Of a stretch of 64,000 bases of DNA, positions 60,961 through 64,000 are shown in pieces. The position numbers and the translations under genes are program-made. Source of the stretch: a bacterium. Lineage in GTDB: Bacteria > Latescibacterota > Latescibacteria > Latescibacterales > Latescibacteraceae. Location of the stretch: NCBI GenBank assembly GCA_021372535.1, contig JAJFUH010000029.1:57866-121865 (forward strand), given 5' to 3'. The notes under the pieces are model-generated. The model made no database searches and was not told the origin of the DNA. It was given only the letters and a program-made list of their open reading frames with translations. Positions within the stretch are counted from its first letter, which is position 1; each line of letters begins with the position of its first letter.

Positions 60961-62594
60961 CAGGATTCGCCGTTCGATAAAAGATTGTCGGGGATGATAA
61001 ATTCGGAGCGTGCGGGCATTAAATCCTTTTCCCTCACAACCTCGTCGATACCGACAGGAGTGAATGTTTCACTGGTAAAGATGATGTCCGCGGACGGTCC
61101 GCCGAATATTTCAGGCTGGTAGCCGGTATCTTTCAAAATATCGGTAATTGCAGAAATACGGTCGCCGGAAATGACAAGAACGGTATCGGAGATCCGTTCT
61201 TTGACGTATGGCGCGATTTTGGGGATGTGCATGACGCTGCTGCATACCGCCGTATCACGGAACCGCATGAGCGTTGTCCGCTCAAAACGGATACTGCCGT
61301 ACGCCTCGGCCCAGCTCTCGATGGAGAAACGGACATTCTGGGGTATCGGCGTCCGCGAGTGACGGTCGAAAAAACCGACTATCTCGCCGGTGTTCATACC
61401 ACGCTCGCGGGCGCGGGTTATCCCTTCACGGGTCACCATGAATGTCAGGATGATGTCACGGTTCAGGCGCTCGGTGAGGAGTTCGAGCTTGAACCGTATG
61501 AGCGGGTTGAGTTCCGGTCCCACGATGATTTCGAAATTGGGCTGGACAGTGAAGAAGTCGGAGGAGTTTCCATCGATGGGGAGCCCATCTCCCCGGAAAA
61601 AGCGCTCTCCTGTCACGGTCATGAAAAACCGTCCGTTTTTGTATGAAATCAGCCCCAGATGATAGAGTATTGTCAGAATTTCGCGAATCCGCGCCTCGAT
61701 TCGTGAAAAACCGCCCTGGGCCATCGTTCCCGTATGAAGGAAATTCGCCAGCTCCGAGATGCTGAAACCCGTACCCGGGGAAACCTCGCCGAGGATTCCC
61801 CCGAACGCGGTCATGACAGAGTGATCCTGGAGCGTCCGCACAAGCGCAAACGATACGATATCCTGAAAACGAACGGCGGCGGAAAGATGAAGCCATCCGC
61901 TCAGTTTCTCCGTGGCATGCGCTTTCCGGTGGTCGAAGTCGATGAGTTTACGGTTTTTGAGGTATTCCATCACAAAAGCGTTGCGGTGTTCCTTCTGGAA
62001 ATTCACTGTGGGGTCAGCGCACGACGGAGATCCTTCGAACACCTTTTCGAGAAATGTTTTTTTAATATTCCCCTTGAGCGTAAGAGGGATGGTATCCTTG
62101 TAGGCTTCCGCGAGAAACGAGAAGATATCTTCCATGAGATTGGGTGTTGTAGCCGGTGGAATCGATCCGGCCGAATAAGCATTGGTAACGGCTTTTCCGA
62201 TAAGTATTCTCCGAACTTGCTCCCCGATGCCTTTCGGACAGAAATAGCGTGTTTCGTCCTCTTTTATCCCCCCCACGAGGGCAAACGGGATGAGTTCCTG
62301 CAGCCGTCGATGTACCTCGGGGCGTTTCATCCCGTTCAGCCTGTCGATTTTCCTCTCCAGAGCGGTTTCATGAATCCCGGCGCCATAGGAAAACGCAATG
62401 AGCGAGAGAAGCCTTCTGCTTTCCTCAGGAAGCTCCCGTAAAAGGCGTTCGGCAAGCGAACCGTCCCAGAACGCCCTGTCAACGGCATTGATAAGCTTGT
62501 TCCGGGCGCCGTATTCCACCGGCACCTTGAGAGTGCGGGCGATTCCCTTGAGGGTTTTCAACGGGATGTCGTGCAGGTAATCTCGCAGATACAT
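60960..62594 (-). CDS. Helicase-associated protein, partner of XPB-type helicase
   Basis: A 544-residue soluble protein resembling the 'helicase conserved C-terminal domain 3' (Helicase_C_3) module found beside or fused to XPB/Ssl2-like helicases. The recognisable part is FFTVQPNFEIIVGPELNPLIRFKLELLTERLNRDIILTFMVTREGI (about 345-390) with flanking winged-helix-like stretches such as EILTILYHLGLISYKNGRFFMT. ATG at 62594 with AGGTGA about nine bases upstream is preferred to GTG 62606. It probably loads or regulates the helicase encoded upstream on this strand. A 253-bp gap holding a family G repeat separates the two. Confidence 0.72.
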   Translation of the reverse strand: MYLRDYLHDIPLKTLKGIARTLKVPVEYGARNKLINAVDRAFWDGSLAERLLRELPEESRRLLSLIAFSYGAGIHETALERKIDRLNGMKRPEVHRRLQELIPFALVGGIKEDETRYFCPKGIGEQVRRILIGKAVTNAYSAGSIPPATTPNLMEDIFSFLAEAYKDTIPLTLKGNIKKTFLEKVFEGSPSCADPTVNFQKEHRNAFVMEYLKNRKLIDFDHRKAHATEKLSGWLHLSAAVRFQDIVSFALVRTLQDHSVMTAFGGILGEVSPGTGFSISELANFLHTGTMAQGGFSRIEARIREILTILYHLGLISYKNGRFFMTVTGERFFRGDGLPIDGNSSDFFTVQPNFEIIVGPELNPLIRFKLELLTERLNRDIILTFMVTREGITRARERGMNTGEIVGFFDRHSRTPIPQNVRFSIESWAEAYGSIRFERTTLMRFRDTAVCSSVMHIPKIAPYVKERISDTVLVISGDRISAITDILKDTGYQPEIFGGPSADIIFTSETFTPVGIDEVVREKDLMPARSEFIIPDNLLSNGES

Positions 62595-62617
62595 TGGTAT
62601 ATTCACCTGTTAACCAG

Positions 62618-62775
62618 ATCTATTCATAAATCTTTAATAGAACACGGAGTTACGTGGATTTGTTTATATATGGGTGTCACTTCTGCCGATCGCTAAAACA
62701 ATAAAATAGTACAAATCATATGTTACAATTCTTTGTGCCTTCGTGTCGTTGTGGTTAAATATTTTCATTAATTGT
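62618..62775. repeat. Repeat family G, copy 3
   Basis: Begins 'attcataaatctttaatagaacacgga' and ends 'ctttgtgcctt.gtg.cgttgtggttaaatatttt', like 4784-4937 and 25261-25430. It occupies the gap between the helicase and its partner gene. Confidence 0.6.
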
Positions 62776-62847
62776 CCGTGTTAAGGTTCGGCAATTCCCC
62801 GATCGGCGATTGCCGCGAACCGGTGTTCACACCGCAGAAAAACATGC

Positions 62848-64000
62848 TTATGCGCTGCAATCACCGCCAGCCGGATCGACGCAGGCATGATCGCGGAAAA
62901 AAGTCTCGCTGTCGGTAATCTCGTATGAATAACCCTGCTCCGTAAGGAAAAGCTGACGTTTGGCGGCGAATTCCTGATCCTGGGTGTCGCGGGTCACGAC
63001 CGAATAGAAACGGGCGACGGAGCCGTTTTTCTTGGGCCTGAGAATCCGCCCGAGCCGCTGGGCCTCCTCCTGCCGTGAGCCGAATGTCCCCGAAACCTGT
63101 ATGGCCACGTTCGCATCGGGAAGGTCAACGGCAAAATTGGCGACTTTCGAGACCACGAGGAGCTTAATCCTGCCGGCACGGAAGGCGGAGTACAGTTTTT
63201 CACGTTCGGCGTTGTCGACCTTCCCCGTGATAATGGGCGCATTGAATTCCTTTGCGAGGGTTTCGAGCTGGCGAAGGTACTGCCCGATGACGAGCACGAG
63301 ATCGTCCTTATGCCGCTCTATGAGGCGCTCGACCACCCTGTTCTTTGCGGGATTTTCCGAAGCGATGCGATACCGCTTCCGGATACCCGTCGTGGCATAT
63401 TCGATACGGACATCATCGGGAAGGGAAACCCTGATTTCGGTACAGCGGGCAACGGCTATCCATCCCTGTTTTTCGAGGTCTTTCCAGGGTATATCGTACT
63501 TTTTCGGTCCTATGAGGCTGAATACATCCGTTTCCCTGGCGTCCTCGCGGACAAGGGTTGCGGTGAGCCCGAGCCGCCGTTTCGACTGGATATCGGCAGT
63601 GTACCGGAACACCGGAGCGGGCAGAAGATGAACCTCGTCATAAATGATAAGGCCCCAGTCCTCGCGGTTGATGAGTTCGAAATGGTGAAATCCGCTCGTT
63701 TTTGTCTTACGGTATGTGAGGATGTTGTACGTTGCAATGGTAACCGGCAGGATATCCTTCCGCTCTCCGGAATATTCGCCGATATCCTCGTCCCGGAGGA
63801 ACGTTTTATCGAGAAGCTCCTGTTTCCACTGTCTCAGAGCGGTGATATTCGTGGTAAGAATAAGGGTCATGGACGAGCATTTAGCCATAGCCCCTATACC
63901 GATGATCGTCTTGCCCGACCCGCAGGGAAGAACGATAACTCCCGACCCGCCCCGCTCGCTGCCGCCCATGTAAAAGGCATCGACAGCCTCGTTCTGGTAC
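62848..64000 (-). CDS. XPB/Ssl2-type DNA helicase (5' end beyond window)
   Basis: The last ~383 residues of a superfamily 2 helicase; the reading frame continues past the window edge. Visible are a Q-motif-like YQNEAVDAFY, Walker A LPCGSGKT, DEVH box in IYDEVHLLPA, the XPB-typical RED motif in GLTATLVREDARE, and motif VI FGSRQEEAQRLGRILRPK. These place it with the bacterial XPB family, a 3'-5' DNA translocase used in repair or transcription in the eukaryotic and archaeal homologues. The C-terminal tail EQGYSYEITD fits the family. The companion gene follows downstream. Confidence 0.92.
   Translation of the reverse strand, partial: YQNEAVDAFYMGGSERGGSGVIVLPCGSGKTIIGIGAMAKCSSMTLILTTNITALRQWKQELLDKTFLRDEDIGEYSGERKDILPVTIATYNILTYRKTKTSGFHHFELINREDWGLIIYDEVHLLPAPVFRYTADIQSKRRLGLTATLVREDARETDVFSLIGPKKYDIPWKDLEKQGWIAVARCTEIRVSLPDDVRIEYATTGIRKRYRIASENPAKNRVVERLIERHKDDLVLVIGQYLRQLETLAKEFNAPIITGKVDNAEREKLYSAFRAGRIKLLVVSKVANFAVDLPDANVAIQVSGTFGSRQEEAQRLGRILRPKKNGSVARFYSVVTRDTQDQEFAAKRQLFLTEQGYSYEITDSETFFRDHACVDPAGGDCSA

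Overview
The window reads as chromosomal DNA of an uncultivated member of the FCB superphylum (Latescibacterota, KSB1 or Calditrichota type lineages). This is inferred from two exported proteins with a C-terminal type IX secretion (T9SS type A) sorting domain, the yicC-gmk-rpoZ gene order, an archaeal-type digeranylgeranylglyceryl phosphate synthase homologue (a gene reported in FCB bacteria), and many twin-arginine exported oxidoreductases beside polysaccharide-active proteins. There is no rRNA and only one tRNA, so the exact lineage cannot be fixed from this sequence.

Layout. 0.9-4.4 kb: an HD-GYP/GAF signalling protein and a Tat-exported Gfo/Idh/MocA protein. 5.1-5.9 kb: three tandem cold-shock genes with two stacked terminators. 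6.0-14.1 kb: one long, tightly packed minus-strand housekeeping run, yicC, gmk, rpoZ, uracil-DNA glycosylase, dnaB, mlaE, mlaF and an MsbA-like exporter, several of them translationally coupled. 14.6-23.6 kb: a large heparinase/alginate-lyase-like enzyme, a T9SS cargo protein and a big Asp-rich outer-membrane protein. 23.8-29.9 kb: a methyltransferase pair, tRNA-Ser(GCT), a double-parvulin foldase, an alanine/glycine:sodium symporter, a UVR-motif protein and a LamG lipoprotein. 30.4-38.9 kb: a secreted M14 peptidase, an AT-rich beta-helix T9SS cargo that looks foreign, and a CBM9/DUF5916 protein.

39.3-52.3 kb is the most distinctive block. Three paralogous Tat-exported aldo/keto reductases carry two C-terminal [4Fe-4S] sites each. 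With them are DUF6599, a Tat-exported DUF362 protein, and a membrane polyferredoxin that looks like a natural NapH-NapG fusion with an internal twin-arginine motif. Next to these are a Tat/lipobox N-acyl-D-amino-acid deacylase, an SDR and, remarkably, a glutamate-racemase homologue that is a predicted lipoprotein with both catalytic cysteines. I infer an extracytoplasmic redox module and possibly a cell-envelope D-amino-acid processing module.

52.3-64 kb: two UroD-superfamily proteins, an RHH/PIN toxin-antitoxin pair flanked by direct repeats, MazG, a TauE/SafE permease, a signal-peptide-bearing methyltransferase, the ether-lipid-type prenyltransferase, and an XPB-type helicase (cut by the window end) with an accessory protein.

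The intergenic DNA is unusually rich in repeats. At least eight families recur. Two of them (called A and D here) fold into nested hairpins whose copies differ by compensatory base changes. A 22-bp palindrome (P) is found only inside other repeats. One D copy lies between two halves of an A copy, and two elements end in terminal inverted repeats like MITEs. This nested, structured repeat population is the strongest candidate for an undescribed system in the window.
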